A stretch of 64,000 nucleotides of DNA, from contig NZ_JOIZ01000021.1 of the NCBI RefSeq assembly GCF_000721605.1, positions 1-64,000 on the forward strand, in the 5' to 3' direction. Origin of the DNA: Streptomyces sp. NRRL S-37 (GTDB taxonomy: Bacteria; Actinomycetota; Actinomycetes; Streptomycetales; Streptomycetaceae). Made by a program: the position numbers and the translations under genes. This document shows, piece by piece, positions 16,781 through 26,074 of the stretch. Each line of letters opens with the position of its first letter. Within the stretch, counting starts at the first letter, position 1. The notes below the pieces were generated by a model. It had not been told where the DNA came from. It ran no database searches and was given only the letters and a program-made list of their open reading frames with translations.

Positions 16781-18382
16781 TCAGTGAAGCAGGCGCCACA
16801 GCCTTCCGCGCAATACCGGGACGATTCCGCGGACCCCGGCCGCCACGCGCAGGGCCAGCGCACCCGAGTGCGTGGCGTACGGCCGCACCAGCACCACGCC
16901 GTGCCGCCGGCTCGGCAGCACACAGCGGCGCAGCAGGCCCGGCCCGGCGAGCGCGTGCGCGGTCACCCGGCGGCTCGAACCGTCCCGGAAGCGCACCCGC
17001 AGCCGCAGGTCCCAGGTGCCCGTGCCGAGCGTGGCCAGCCGGTCCGGCCGCACGGTCGTCTCCGCGACCCAGGTGCCGTCGGCGGCCGTCCGCAGCGGCA
17101 CCGTACGGCGGACCCGGGCGCCGCCCCGGTCCCGGTGGCGCCACTCCACCTCCGCCGCCACCGGTCCGGCCCGTGCCACCCGGCCGTACAGCTCGTGCAG
17201 GCGCACCCGCAGCCGTGGGCCGTGCGCGCGGGGGCGCAGTTCCGCGTCCACGGCGAGCGGGAGGAGGGGGACGGGACGGGTCAGCAGGTGTTCCAGGGTG
17301 AGTCCGGGCAGGGCGGTTGACCAGCAGGGCGTGCCGTCCGCCGCGCGGGCGTACGGCGGGCACAGCCGGGCCGGCCGGGCCGCCAGCTCCCGCAGCCGGG
17401 GCAGGTCGCACGGCTCGGGGGAGGCCAGCACGACCCGCCCGATCAGCCGGCCGGGGGCGACCGGGTCGCGGGCCCGGTCGGCGGCGTCGTACTCCGCGAG
17501 GAACGCCCGTGTGTGCGCCCACCACCGGCGCCGGTACTCCTCGTCGTGCAGCGGCAGCTCACGGGCGTACATGCGCAGGTCGTGGTCGAGGAACTTGGCC
17601 CGCGCCCTGCGTGCCAGCCGTTTCTGCCCGGCGTCCAGCAGGATCGTGTGGGCGGTGCGGCACGCGCGCGTGCGGGCCCGCCAGTTGTCGACGCCCGCGC
17701 GGTCCAGCGAGATCGACAGCCGCCGCGCGGACCGGCGGACGTGCCAGACGTACACCGGGCCGGGGACCAGCGCGACGCGCGGGGCGGCGGCCCACACCCG
17801 CGCGGTGAACACGACGTCCTCGTAGGGGAAGCGGCCGTCGGGGAAGCGGATGCCGTGCGCGCGCAGGAAGGCCGTGTCGTAGAGCTTGTTGACGCACAGC
17901 GTGTCGTGGACCAGGCGCGGGCGCAGCGCGGGGCGGGCGAGCACGGCGGGCGCGGCGTACAGGGCCGGCTCCCACGGTTCCTCGTGCCCCGACGGCAGCT
18001 CGCGGCGCACGCACAGGCCGCCCGCGACCTGCGCGCGGGCCCCGGTCGCGGCGGTGAGCAGCGCGTCCACCGCGCCGGGCGGCAGTACGTCGTCGCTGTC
18101 CAGGAACATCACGTACGGCGAGGTCACCGCGGCGAGCCCGGTGTTGCGCGGGGTGCCGCAGCCGCCGCTGTTGACGGGGAGCCGGATCACCCGCAGCCGG
18201 GGTTCGCCCTCGGCGAGCCGGTCCAGCAGGCCGGCGCTGCCGTCCGTCGAGCAGTCGTCGACGGCGACGACCTCCCGTACGGCGGGCCCCTGCCCGAGCG
18301 CCGAGCGCACGGCGTCGGTCACATGGGCGGCGTCGTCGTAGCCGATGACGACGACGGAGACCTGGGGCTGAGGGGGCTGCAT
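16781..18382 (-). CDS. GT2 family glycosyltransferase
   Basis: This 533-residue protein has an N-terminal GT-A domain: VSVVVIGYDDAAHVTDAVRS, then VAVDDCSTDGSAG and the metal-binding FLDSDDVLPPGA at about residue 100. An acceptor region (FPYEDVVFTARVWAAA) follows. The C-terminal half is a beta-rich domain without a known motif, much like the enzyme at 9035-10702, which also has NSGGC and RNxxL motifs at the same places. It starts with ATG 18382. It is separated from galE by 55 bp on the same strand and is probably transcribed with it. Together they may add galactose or another hexose to a wall polymer. Confidence 0.88.
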   Translation of the reverse strand: MQPPQPQVSVVVIGYDDAAHVTDAVRSALGQGPAVREVVAVDDCSTDGSAGLLDRLAEGEPRLRVIRLPVNSGGCGTPRNTGLAAVTSPYVMFLDSDDVLPPGAVDALLTAATGARAQVAGGLCVRRELPSGHEEPWEPALYAAPAVLARPALRPRLVHDTLCVNKLYDTAFLRAHGIRFPDGRFPYEDVVFTARVWAAAPRVALVPGPVYVWHVRRSARRLSISLDRAGVDNWRARTRACRTAHTILLDAGQKRLARRARAKFLDHDLRMYARELPLHDEEYRRRWWAHTRAFLAEYDAADRARDPVAPGRLIGRVVLASPEPCDLPRLRELAARPARLCPPYARAADGTPCWSTALPGLTLEHLLTRPVPLLPLAVDAELRPRAHGPRLRVRLHELYGRVARAGPVAAEVEWRHRDRGGARVRRTVPLRTAADGTWVAETTVRPDRLATLGTGTWDLRLRVRFRDGSSRRVTAHALAGPGLLRRCVLPSRRHGVVLVRPYATHSGALALRVAAGVRGIVPVLRGRLWRLLH

Positions 18383-18460
18383 GGCGTCCTCGGGCGCGTC
18401 ACGGGGCTGCTCCTGCCTCCATTGAGGACGCTCGGCGCGCGCGGCGCACGCCGGCCGCCG

Positions 18461-18958
18461 TTACGCGCCCTCCGCCACCGCCGTGTCCAGTGCCGCCGTG
18501 AGCCGGTGCAGACGGGTGCTGAGGTCGCGGATCTCGTCGATGCCGAAGCCGGTCGCGGCCATGATCCGGCGCGGCACCTCCAGGGCCCGCTCCCGCAGCG
18601 CGGTGCCCTCCTCGGTGGGCCGGACCTCCACCGACCGCTCGTCGCGCGCACTGCGCTCCCGGCTCACCAGGCCGGCCGTCTCCAGCCGCTTGAGCAGCGG
18701 GGACAGGGTGCCGGAGTCCAGCCGCAGATGCTCGCCGAGCTTCTTCACCGGCAGCGTGCCGTGCTCCCACAGCACCAGCATGACCAGGTACTGCGGATAG
18801 GTGAGCCCGAGATCCTTGAGGACCACCCGGTAGACGCCGTTGAAGGCGCGGGAGGCCGCGTTCAGGTTGAAGCAGATCTGCTGGTCGAGGCGGAGCCAGT
18901 CGTCCGCGGCGCCCGGCAGCGGGGCCGTCGCGGGGGGTGGGCTCGGGGTGGCTGTCAT
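18461..18958 (-). CDS. ohrR: OhrR, MarR-family organic peroxide sensor
   Basis: This 165-residue MarR-family regulator has the redox cysteine at residue 29 in LDQQICFNLN, matching the single sensing Cys of OhrR proteins. The winged helix is LRLDSGTLSPLLKRLETAGL followed by VSRERSARDERSVEV. The ATG at 18958 was chosen because the preferred N-terminus MTATPSPPP follows a GGAG. Oxidation of the cysteine by organic hydroperoxides is known to release OhrR from DNA. It is divergent from ohr with a short dyad between the genes. In S. coelicolor the equivalent pair is reported as ohrR/ohrA. Confidence 0.92.
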   Translation of the reverse strand: MTATPSPPPATAPLPGAADDWLRLDQQICFNLNAASRAFNGVYRVVLKDLGLTYPQYLVMLVLWEHGTLPVKKLGEHLRLDSGTLSPLLKRLETAGLVSRERSARDERSVEVRPTEEGTALRERALEVPRRIMAATGFGIDEIRDLSTRLHRLTAALDTAVAEGA

Positions 18959-18996
18959 GGCTCCAGGGTAGCGCTCGCGGGCCATTTGGTTGCGCA

Positions 18997-19007
18997 CAAT
19001 TCAATTG
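18997..19007. promoter_or_regulatory. OhrR operator-like dyad
   Basis: CAATT-C-AATTG is a perfect 11-bp dyad in the 136-bp divergent region between ohrR and ohr. It resembles the AATTG-containing operators known for OhrR. It is the only AT-rich dyad there. Confidence 0.6.
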
Positions 19008-19094
19008 CGTGCTCTACTTGTGGTCGTACGGCGGCCGGACCCACCGAACCGAAGGGCCCGGCCGCGCCACGACTCGAGAGGGAAGGTCCTTTCC

Positions 19095-19497
<403 letters not shown>

Positions 19498-19508
<11 letters not shown>

Positions 19509-21051
19509 TCCCCGGCACCCGCGCCAGCACCTCCCCCGTCCGCCGGCTCCACGCCACCACCACCGCCTCCTCGGGCACCCGCTGCGCGGGCGTCAGCAGC
19601 AGCCAGCGCGCGTGGTACCGGCGGACGACCGCGGCCCGCTCCGCGCGGGTCGCACCGGGGTCCAGATACGCGCGCACGTCGGCCGCCCGCCGCAGCCGCT
19701 CCGCCTCGTCCAGCGAGGCGTCCGGCCAGGCGGGCGCGGCGAGGTTCGGGCCGTACCCGGCGAGCGCGTGGACGGCGTGGTAGCCGTCGGTGATCACCAC
19801 CTCGCCCGGTCCGATGTACCGCGCGGCCCAGTCGTACGACGGCCAGTCCGGCGGCCGTGCGAAGCCCGCCGGCACCACCGCCCCCGCGTGCACGGTCAGG
19901 AACGCCGCGCACGCCCCCGCCGCCGCGGCCCCGCCCAGCAGCCGCCGCCGCACCGGCCACGGCCGCGGCGCCGCCAGCTCCACCGCCAGCGCGAACTGCA
20001 GCGGCACCGGCGTCAGCCCGAGGATCCCGCCGTAGGTGTAGTGGCCGCCGACCCAGCCGTACGCCACCACCAGGCAGTCCAGGACGAACATCAGCACCAG
20101 CGGATCGCGCCACGAGGTGCGCCGGGCCCGCAGCCACAGCGCCGGCAACCCGAGCAGCGCCAGCCCGAACCGCCCGCCGAGGTCCAGGTACAGCCGCCGG
20201 TGCAGCGCGTCCACGCTGTCGTCCCCGGTCAGCGCGAACACGTCGAAGTACGGCCAGCACGCGGCCGTCAGCAGCGCCACCGCCCCGGTCACCGCCCACC
20301 GCCCGGCGACCGCGGCCCCCCACCGCCGCTGCCAGCCGGCGACCAGTGCCACCGCACCCAGCGCCGCCGCGACCGCGGTGATCGGGTGCACCAGCAGGAC
20401 CAGCCCGTACAGCGTGCCCAGCACCACGTACCCGTGGACCGGGCGCAGCCCGCCCGGCCCCACGTACCGCACGGCCCCCGCGTTCCGGGCCCGCGCCCCC
20501 GTCAGCGCCCACGCCCAGAAGGTGAGCCCGATCGCGCACGCCGACGGGTAGGCCAGGTTGCCCGTCATCGACATCAGGTTCAGGTAGCCGCTCCACCAGG
20601 CCCGTTCCACTCCCCACAGCAGCGTCATCGCGCCGAGCGCCAGCACCGGCGCCCAGGGGCGCGGGGTCAGCACCCGCACGAAGCGGCCGATCCCGGTCAG
20701 CAGCACCAGCAGGTTCAGCGGCCCGGTGAGCCTGAGCACCTCCCAGCCGCCCAGCCCCGTCAGCCGGGCCGCCACGCCCTGCGCCAGCGCGAACGGCGAG
20801 TAGGAGGGGCTGCCCGCCCCCGGCAGGTCCGCCATCGGATGCCGGGGGTTCAGCAGGTCGTCCTTGAGGCGCTCGACGACCGCCGCGTGCTGCCCGGCGT
20901 CGCAGCACAGCGGCACCCTCCAGTACGCCAGCGACATCAGGAGCCAGAACAGGAAGCCGAAGAACTGGTACGGGGAGGGACGCCAGGTCCCGCCGCCGCG
21001 CAGCGCCGTGGCACCGCGCACGGCCGGCCGGACGAGGACTCCGGAGCTCAT
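19498..21051 (-). CDS. Polytopic membrane protein, GT-C-like glycosyltransferase paralogue B
   Basis: This 517-residue integral membrane protein has about ten hydrophobic stretches. It shares landmarks with the protein at 7372-8898: an acidic first loop, SPSYSPFALAQG, WWSGYLNLMSMTGNLAYPS, a Trp-rich TFWAWAL helix and a soluble C-terminal tail (DEAERLRRAADVRAYLDPG). Such proteins fit lipid-linked sugar transferases of the GT-C type, but no catalytic residues can be assigned. The start is ATG 21051. It sits at the right edge of the glycopolymer region and overlaps ohr convergently. The function in polymer assembly is inferred from neighbours. Confidence 0.62.
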
Positions 21052-21152
21052 CGGGCGGTGAGGGAGAAGGGGAGCGTCTCGGGCATCTGCCGTATGTTCC
21101 CGGCGAGGTCGACGACATGACCTCGCCTCACCTCATCGAGTGATACGACGGT

Positions 21153-21508
21153 TCAGCGCGCCGGCTCCACCGGAGCCCCCTGCGCCGGCACCACCACCCG
21201 CCGCACCACCGGCTCCAGCAGCAGCGGCACCCCCACCAGCACCAGCCCCGCCCGTGTCCTGTGCCCCTCCGGCACCCGCAGTTCCACCGGGACCGTCACA
21301 CCCTCCGGCCGGCGCGCCCGGAACTCTCGGCCGTACGGCGGAAGAACTCGCCCTTGCCGGACGGCGGCAGCCGGTCCGGCTTGGAGAGGATGTCGAGGCA
21401 GTGCTCACCCGTCTTGGTGTGCGGGAAGGGACGCCAGTGCGCGAGCTCCGGGCGGGCGTCGACGAACCGGAACACCCGCGCGACGAAGTCGTGGCAGTAG
21501 ACCTTTTG
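21153..21508 (-). pseudogene. Remnant of an unidentified gene in two frames
   Basis: On the minus strand one frame reads KVYCHDFVARVFRFVDARPE then LAHWRPFPHTKTGEHCLDIL and SKPDRLPPSGKGEFF, with no start codon. Near 21330 the coherent sequence passes to another frame: PEGVTVPVELRVPEGHRTRA, then GLVLVGVPLLLEPVVRR, stopping at 21153. Both segments have protein-like composition and fit Streptomyces codon use, so this looks like the truncated, frameshifted tail of a larger gene, possibly membrane-anchored. I do not recognise the family. It lies between the ABC importer terminator and the membrane-protein gene. Confidence 0.5.
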
Positions 21509-21547
21509 GTTACGCGCCCTGCGGCATCCGGGGGACGCCCGTCACAC

Positions 21548-21579
21548 GAAGGGGCGGACCCGTGACGGCCCGCCCCTTC
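21548..21579 (-). terminator. Terminator of the sugar ABC importer operon
   Basis: GAAGGGGCGG (21548-21557) pairs perfectly with CCGCCCCTTC (21570-21579), 20 bases beyond the stop codon of the last permease gene on the minus strand. Confidence 0.8.
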
Positions 21580-21598
21580 AACTTCTTTCGTGTTCCCG

Positions 21599-22501
21599 CT
21601 ACTTCACCGCGCCCGCCATCACACCGGAGACGAACTGCCGCTGGAACGCGAAGAACACGACCAGCGGAACCACCATCGAGATGAACGCGCCGGGTGCCAG
21701 GACGTCGATGTTGTTGCCGAACTGCCGTACCTGGGTCTGCAGGGCGACCGTGATCGGCTGGCTCCCCGAGTCGGTGAAGATCAGCGCGACCAGCATGTCG
21801 TTCCACACCCACAGGAACTGGAAGATGCCGAGCGCGGCGATGGCCGGACCGGCCAGCGGCATCACGACCCGTACGAACAGCCGCAGTTCGCCCGCACCGT
21901 CCAGCCGGGCCGCCTCCAGCAGCTCCTTCGGGATCTCCGCGAAGAAGTTCCGCAGCAGGAACACCGCGAACGGCAGGCCGAAACCGACGTGGAAGAGGAC
22001 CACACCGGCCACGGAACCGAAGAGGCCGATGCTGCCGAAGAGTTCGGCGATCGGGATCAGCGCCACCTGCACCGGCACCACCAGCAGCCCCACCACGGCC
22101 AGGAACCACCAGTCCCGGCCCGGGAACTCCATCCAGGCGAAGGCGTACCCGGCGAGGGAGCCGATCACCACCACCAGCACGGTCGCCGGGACGGTGATGT
22201 ACACCGTGTTCAGCAGCGAGCCGGTGATGTCGTCGTTCTCCAGCAGCGTCTCGTAGGCGCCGAAGGTGAGCTGCGAGGGCTCGGTGAACACCTTCCACCA
22301 GCCGTCGGCGGCCATGTCCTGCGGGGTGCGCAGGCTGGCCAGCAGCAGCCCGACCGTCGGGACCAGCCAGAACAGGCCCACCACGATCAGGAAGACGCGG
22401 ACCAGTCCGCCGCTGACCCACTCGCTCAGCCGGGAGCCCAGCGACCGCTCGGCCCTGACGGCGGGGACCGCCTTGGTGACGCCGCCGGTGTCCGCACTCA
22501 T
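21599..22501 (-). CDS. Carbohydrate ABC importer permease, MalG-like
   Basis: This 300-residue inner-membrane protein has six helices typical of the MalG/UgpE family, starting with VFLIVVGLFWLVPTVGLLL. The EAA loop that docks the ATPase is FAEIPKELLEAARLDGAGEL, followed by PLAGPAIAALG and the final FFAFQRQFVSGVMAGAVK. The start ATG 22501 overlaps the stop of the upstream permease (ATGA), so the two are coupled. It forms the translocation pore with that partner. No ATPase gene is nearby; in Streptomyces such importers share the general ATPase MsiK. The transported sugar is unknown. Confidence 0.93.
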   Translation of the reverse strand: MSADTGGVTKAVPAVRAERSLGSRLSEWVSGGLVRVFLIVVGLFWLVPTVGLLLASLRTPQDMAADGWWKVFTEPSQLTFGAYETLLENDDITGSLLNTVYITVPATVLVVVIGSLAGYAFAWMEFPGRDWWFLAVVGLLVVPVQVALIPIAELFGSIGLFGSVAGVVLFHVGFGLPFAVFLLRNFFAEIPKELLEAARLDGAGELRLFVRVVMPLAGPAIAALGIFQFLWVWNDMLVALIFTDSGSQPITVALQTQVRQFGNNIDVLAPGAFISMVVPLVVFFAFQRQFVSGVMAGAVK

Positions 22502-23847
22502 CGCCGCACCTCCCGCCGCAGCCGCCTGACGTTGAACCACATCACCGGGATGACGAGCAGCAGCAGGAACACCGCGATCGCGCTGGCGATGCCCGGCTGG
22601 TCCGACGCGAAGCCCTTGCGGTACAGCTCCAGCGCGAGGACGTTCGCGTCGTCCTGGGACGAGCCCGGCGCGATGATGAAGACCAGGTCGAACACCTTCA
22701 GCACGTTGATCATCAGGGTGACGGTGACGACCGCGAGGACCGGCGCCAGCAGCGGCACCGTGACCCGTCGGAACACCTGCCACTCGTTCGCGCCGTCCAC
22801 CCGCGCGGCCTCCAGCAGCTCCCGGGGCATCCCCGCGAGCCCGGCCGAGATCAGCACCATCGCGAAGCCCGCCCACATCCAGATGTACGAGCCGATGATC
22901 GCCGGCGTGACCAGCGACGGGCCGAGCCAGTCGAGGCCGTTGTACGGCTCGGCGAAGTTGCCCGCCGGAAGCCGCAGCCGGGCCCCGTCGGCCTTCGAGG
23001 AGAAGGAGAACGCGCCGTCGTCGCCCGCGGTGGCCGTCTCCACCACCTCGCCGTCCTTGACGGCCTCGATCCGCATCCCCGGATAGCCCAGCTCGGCCGC
23101 GTCGACGCCGTTCAGCGTGCCGACGCCCTTGCCGCGGGTGAAGTCCTGCCAGGTGGTGCCGGTGATCCGGTCGTCCTCCGGCTCCGGCGGCGCCGCCCGC
23201 TCCGCCTCGTCCGGCATCAGGTCGGGGGCGACCCCGACCAGCGGCAGCGTCACCGTCCCACCGGTGCTCACCGTCCCCTTGGTGATGAACGCGCCCCCGC
23301 CGGCCGGCTCCAGCGGCGACTCGCGGCCCGGGTGCGCCTTCGGGAACGCCGACGACTGGGCGAAGGTGTCGTGCACCCCCACCCACACCGCGTTCGCCAC
23401 GCCCTTGTCGGGGTCCTGGTCGTACACCAGGCGGAAGATGATGCCGGCGGCCAGCATCGAGATCGCCATCGGCATGAAGACGACCAGCTTGAACGCCGTT
23501 CCCCAGCGCACCCGTTCGGTCAGCACCGCGAAGACCAGACCGAGCGCGGTCGCGATCGTCGGCGCGAACACCACCCAGACGACGTTGTTCTTCAGGGCCG
23601 TGCGGATGCCGTCGTCGGTGAACAGGGCCCGGTAGTTGTCGATTCCGGCGAAGCCGTCGCCGGACTGGTCGTAGAAGCTGCGGACGACGGAGTACCCGAT
23701 CGGGTAGACCACGAGCGCACCGAGCAGCACGAGCGCGGGCAGCAGGAACAGCGCCGCCACGGTGGTGCGGGTGCCGGTGACGCTCTTGCGCGACTTGGGA
23801 GCGGCAGGGGCCGCCTTCGGTGCCCCTGCCGCGGTGTCCGACGCCAT
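22498..23847 (-). CDS. Carbohydrate ABC importer permease, MalF-like, with large extracytoplasmic insert
   Basis: This 449-residue permease has MalF-type helices at both ends: VAALFLLPALVLLGALVVYP, TAFKLVVFMPMAISMLAAGI, then after a gap TPAIIGSYIWMWAGFAMVLI. The EAA loop is GMPRELLEAARVDGANEWQV. Between helices three and four it carries an insert of about 145 residues (about 160-305), containing GTVTLPLVGVAPDL and DGEVVETATAGDDGAFSFSS. The insert looks like a beta-sandwich of the carboxypeptidase-regulatory type. E. coli MalF also has a large loop here (P2), but most Streptomyces relatives are near 300 residues. The gene follows the binding-protein gene by seven bases. The insert may bind the substrate-binding lipoprotein or the wall. 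Confidence 0.9.
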   Translation of the reverse strand: MASDTAAGAPKAAPAAPKSRKSVTGTRTTVAALFLLPALVLLGALVVYPIGYSVVRSFYDQSGDGFAGIDNYRALFTDDGIRTALKNNVVWVVFAPTIATALGLVFAVLTERVRWGTAFKLVVFMPMAISMLAAGIIFRLVYDQDPDKGVANAVWVGVHDTFAQSSAFPKAHPGRESPLEPAGGGAFITKGTVSTGGTVTLPLVGVAPDLMPDEAERAAPPEPEDDRITGTTWQDFTRGKGVGTLNGVDAAELGYPGMRIEAVKDGEVVETATAGDDGAFSFSSKADGARLRLPAGNFAEPYNGLDWLGPSLVTPAIIGSYIWMWAGFAMVLISAGLAGMPRELLEAARVDGANEWQVFRRVTVPLLAPVLAVVTVTLMINVLKVFDLVFIIAPGSSQDDANVLALELYRKGFASDQPGIASAIAVFLLLLVIPVMWFNVRRLRREVRR

Positions 23848-23854
23848 CGCCGGA

Positions 23855-25261
23855 TCAGTTCCCGTACGCCGCGGCCGCGTCGGCCTCCAGCTTCGCCTGC
23901 GTCCCCGCGATGTCCTTGGGGTTCTTCAGGAAGTCCTGGAGGATCTTCCACTCACCCTTGCCGGGCGTGCCGCCGAACGCCTGCGGGGCCTGGTCGGACA
24001 TGTCGAAGCGGAAGTCGTCACCGGCCGCGACCAGCGCCTCGGCGATCTTCTTCTGCACGTCGTTCGGATACGCCGACGAGTCGACGCTCTTGTTCGGGGA
24101 GAGGAAGCCGCCCAGCTTCGCGTGGATCGCCGCCGCGTCGGGGGAGGCCAGGAAGGTGACCAGCGCCTGTGCCGCCTTCGAGTCCTCCAGGATCACGGCC
24201 GCGTCACCGCCGGAGACCACCGGCGCGGTGTCACCGACGGCCGGGAACGGGAACACCTTCGCGTCCGTGCCCACCTCCGCCTTGGTCTCGCCGATGTTGA
24301 CCTGCGCGAAGTCGCCCTCGTAGACCATGCCGGCCTTGGGCTGGTCGCCGCCGGTGAAGGTCTGCGTCACGGACGTCGGGAAGTCGGTCCCCAGTGCGCC
24401 GGAGGCGACGTAGTCCTTCTTGCCCCAGATCCCGGCGAGCGTGGTCAGCGCCTCCTTGACGGACGGGTCCGTCCACTTGATCTCGTGCTTCGCGAGCTGG
24501 TCGTACTTCTCCGGCCCGGCCTGCGAGAGGTAGACGTTCTCGAACCAGTCGGTCAGCGTCCAGCCCTCGGCGCCGCCGACCGAGAACGGGGTGACACCGG
24601 AGTCGTACACCGTCTGCGCGGTGGTGAGCAGTTCGTCCCACGTCTTGGGTTCGGCGGCGCCCGCGTTCTCGAAGACCTGGGCGTTGTACCAGATCAGCGA
24701 CTTGTTGGCGGCCTTGTAGTAGACGCCGTACTGCTTGCCGTCGACCTTGCCGATGTCCTGCCAGCCCTGCGAGTAGTTCTCGCCGAGCTCCTTGGCCGCC
24801 TCGGCGCCGAGCGGCTTGGCCCAGCCCTTGTCGACGGCCTGCTTGATGGCGCCCGGCTGCGGCAGCATCGCCACGTCCGGCGGTGCGCCGCCCGCGACCT
24901 TCGAGCCGAGGAAGTTGATGATCGGGTCCTGGGCGGGGACGAAGGTCACCTTGGCGCCGGTGCGCTTCTCGAACTCCGCGAGGACCTTCTTGAAGTTGGC
25001 CTGCTCGGCGCCGGTCCACACGGCGGCCACCTCGAGGCTCTCGCCGTCCAGCTTGGGCAAGGTGACGGTGGTTCCGGTGGCGCCGGTCCCACCGCCCTTG
25101 TCCTCGTCGTCGCTCTTGTCGTCGTCGCCACCGCCGCACGCGGTGAGCGAGACCGCGAGCACCCCCGCGGCGAGCACCGCGGCGGCCCTGCGGGTGCGGG
25201 GGGCCGCCAGGTGGTTCTCAGACGGCCTGCGTGTCCGGATGATCCTGCTCGTCCTGCGCAT
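23855..25261 (-). CDS. Sugar-binding lipoprotein of ABC importer
   Basis: This 468-residue family-1 extracellular solute-binding protein has a signal peptide ending in the lipobox VSLTACG, so Cys is lipidated after cleavage and the protein faces outward. An acidic, Gly-rich linker (GGGDDDKSDDEDKGGG) follows. The body reads EVAAVWTGAEQANFKKVLAE, then FEKRTGAKVTFVPAQD, YGVYYKAANKSLIWYN and GMVYEGDFAQVNIG, as in carbohydrate-binding members. A GTG at 25264 precedes the ATG at 25261, and either start is possible; the ATG was chosen. It is the first gene of the leftward operon with the two permeases, and specificity cannot be predicted. Confidence 0.92.
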   Translation of the reverse strand: MRRTSRIIRTRRPSENHLAAPRTRRAAAVLAAGVLAVSLTACGGGDDDKSDDEDKGGGTGATGTTVTLPKLDGESLEVAAVWTGAEQANFKKVLAEFEKRTGAKVTFVPAQDPIINFLGSKVAGGAPPDVAMLPQPGAIKQAVDKGWAKPLGAEAAKELGENYSQGWQDIGKVDGKQYGVYYKAANKSLIWYNAQVFENAGAAEPKTWDELLTTAQTVYDSGVTPFSVGGAEGWTLTDWFENVYLSQAGPEKYDQLAKHEIKWTDPSVKEALTTLAGIWGKKDYVASGALGTDFPTSVTQTFTGGDQPKAGMVYEGDFAQVNIGETKAEVGTDAKVFPFPAVGDTAPVVSGGDAAVILEDSKAAQALVTFLASPDAAAIHAKLGGFLSPNKSVDSSAYPNDVQKKIAEALVAAGDDFRFDMSDQAPQAFGGTPGKGEWKILQDFLKNPKDIAGTQAKLEADAAAAYGN

Positions 25262-25455
25262 CACTGCCCCGTTCTTCGTACTCCGTCGAACGCCCAGCGC
25301 TGTCCCGTGCGCTCTGGTCTACGCCCGGGGGGTGGGGGTGGCAAGACCGCGTCCCGTGTCAAGTAGGGGATCGTGACCGCGTCGTGACCACGGGTCACGG
25401 GCCGGTGAGTACCCCGACTCATGACAGCGCGGACCCCGGGCGGAATGCTGTGGAC

Positions 25456-26055
25456 ATGCTCATCAGACGATCGGTCACCGCGGTCGCCCTCCTGGCGGTC
25501 ACCATGACGGCCTGCGGGACCCAGCAGGGCGGCGGGCAGGCGGCGCAGCCGTCGAGTCCCCGGCCGTCCTTCAGCCCCCGGCCGAAGTGCGCCCAGCCCG
25601 CCGGGGCGCCCACGGGGCTGCCCTCCCCCTCCGCGTCCTCCGCGTCCCCCACCGGGAGCACGGACGGTGGCCGGGAGCAGAGCGGGGACGGCGCCCCGCA
25701 CTATGCCGAGAACCACGCCTACCGGATGCGGGCGTCGATGACACCGGAGAAGAGGGCCTCGGGAGCGGCGTCGGCGAAGCTCATCCGCGCGGAGCTGGAG
25801 AAGGTGCGCGAGGAGGGCGGCGCCGGTGAGTACGGCCGCTTCGACGACGAGCGGGTCGCGGCGGCACTGGCCCGTCTCGGCTGCGGCGAGGAGCACGGCG
25901 TCTCCATCGGCAACGGGTACTACCACGTGCACACGGGGATCGTCTGTGTGTCCGGCCGGGTGACGGAGGACGAGCTGACCACCGAGGTGCACGGCGCCTA
26001 CGCCGAGCCTCAGCCCGGAATGGGCCCCTGTGTCGAGAACCGGGGAGGCCACTGA
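25456..26055 (+). CDS. Small secreted lipoprotein of unknown function
   Basis: This 199-residue protein begins MLIRRSVTAVALLAVTMTAC with lipobox VTMTACG, so it is probably a lipid-anchored exported protein. A Ser/Pro-rich linker follows, then a C-terminal domain of about 110 residues with HYAENHAYRMRASMTPEKRA and paired cysteines (ARLGCGEEHG, GIVCVSGRV, GPCVENRGG). The ATG at 25456 was preferred because it gives a proper signal peptide; upstream codons in the same frame do not. It is divergent from the sugar importer operon and convergent with the FHA-FtsK gene. I cannot name a family or function. Confidence 0.75.
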   Translation: MLIRRSVTAVALLAVTMTACGTQQGGGQAAQPSSPRPSFSPRPKCAQPAGAPTGLPSPSASSASPTGSTDGGREQSGDGAPHYAENHAYRMRASMTPEKRASGAASAKLIRAELEKVREEGGAGEYGRFDDERVAAALARLGCGEEHGVSIGNGYYHVHTGIVCVSGRVTEDELTTEVHGAYAEPQPGMGPCVENRGGH

Positions 26056-26074
26056 CGGGCCTCCGTCCCAGGAG

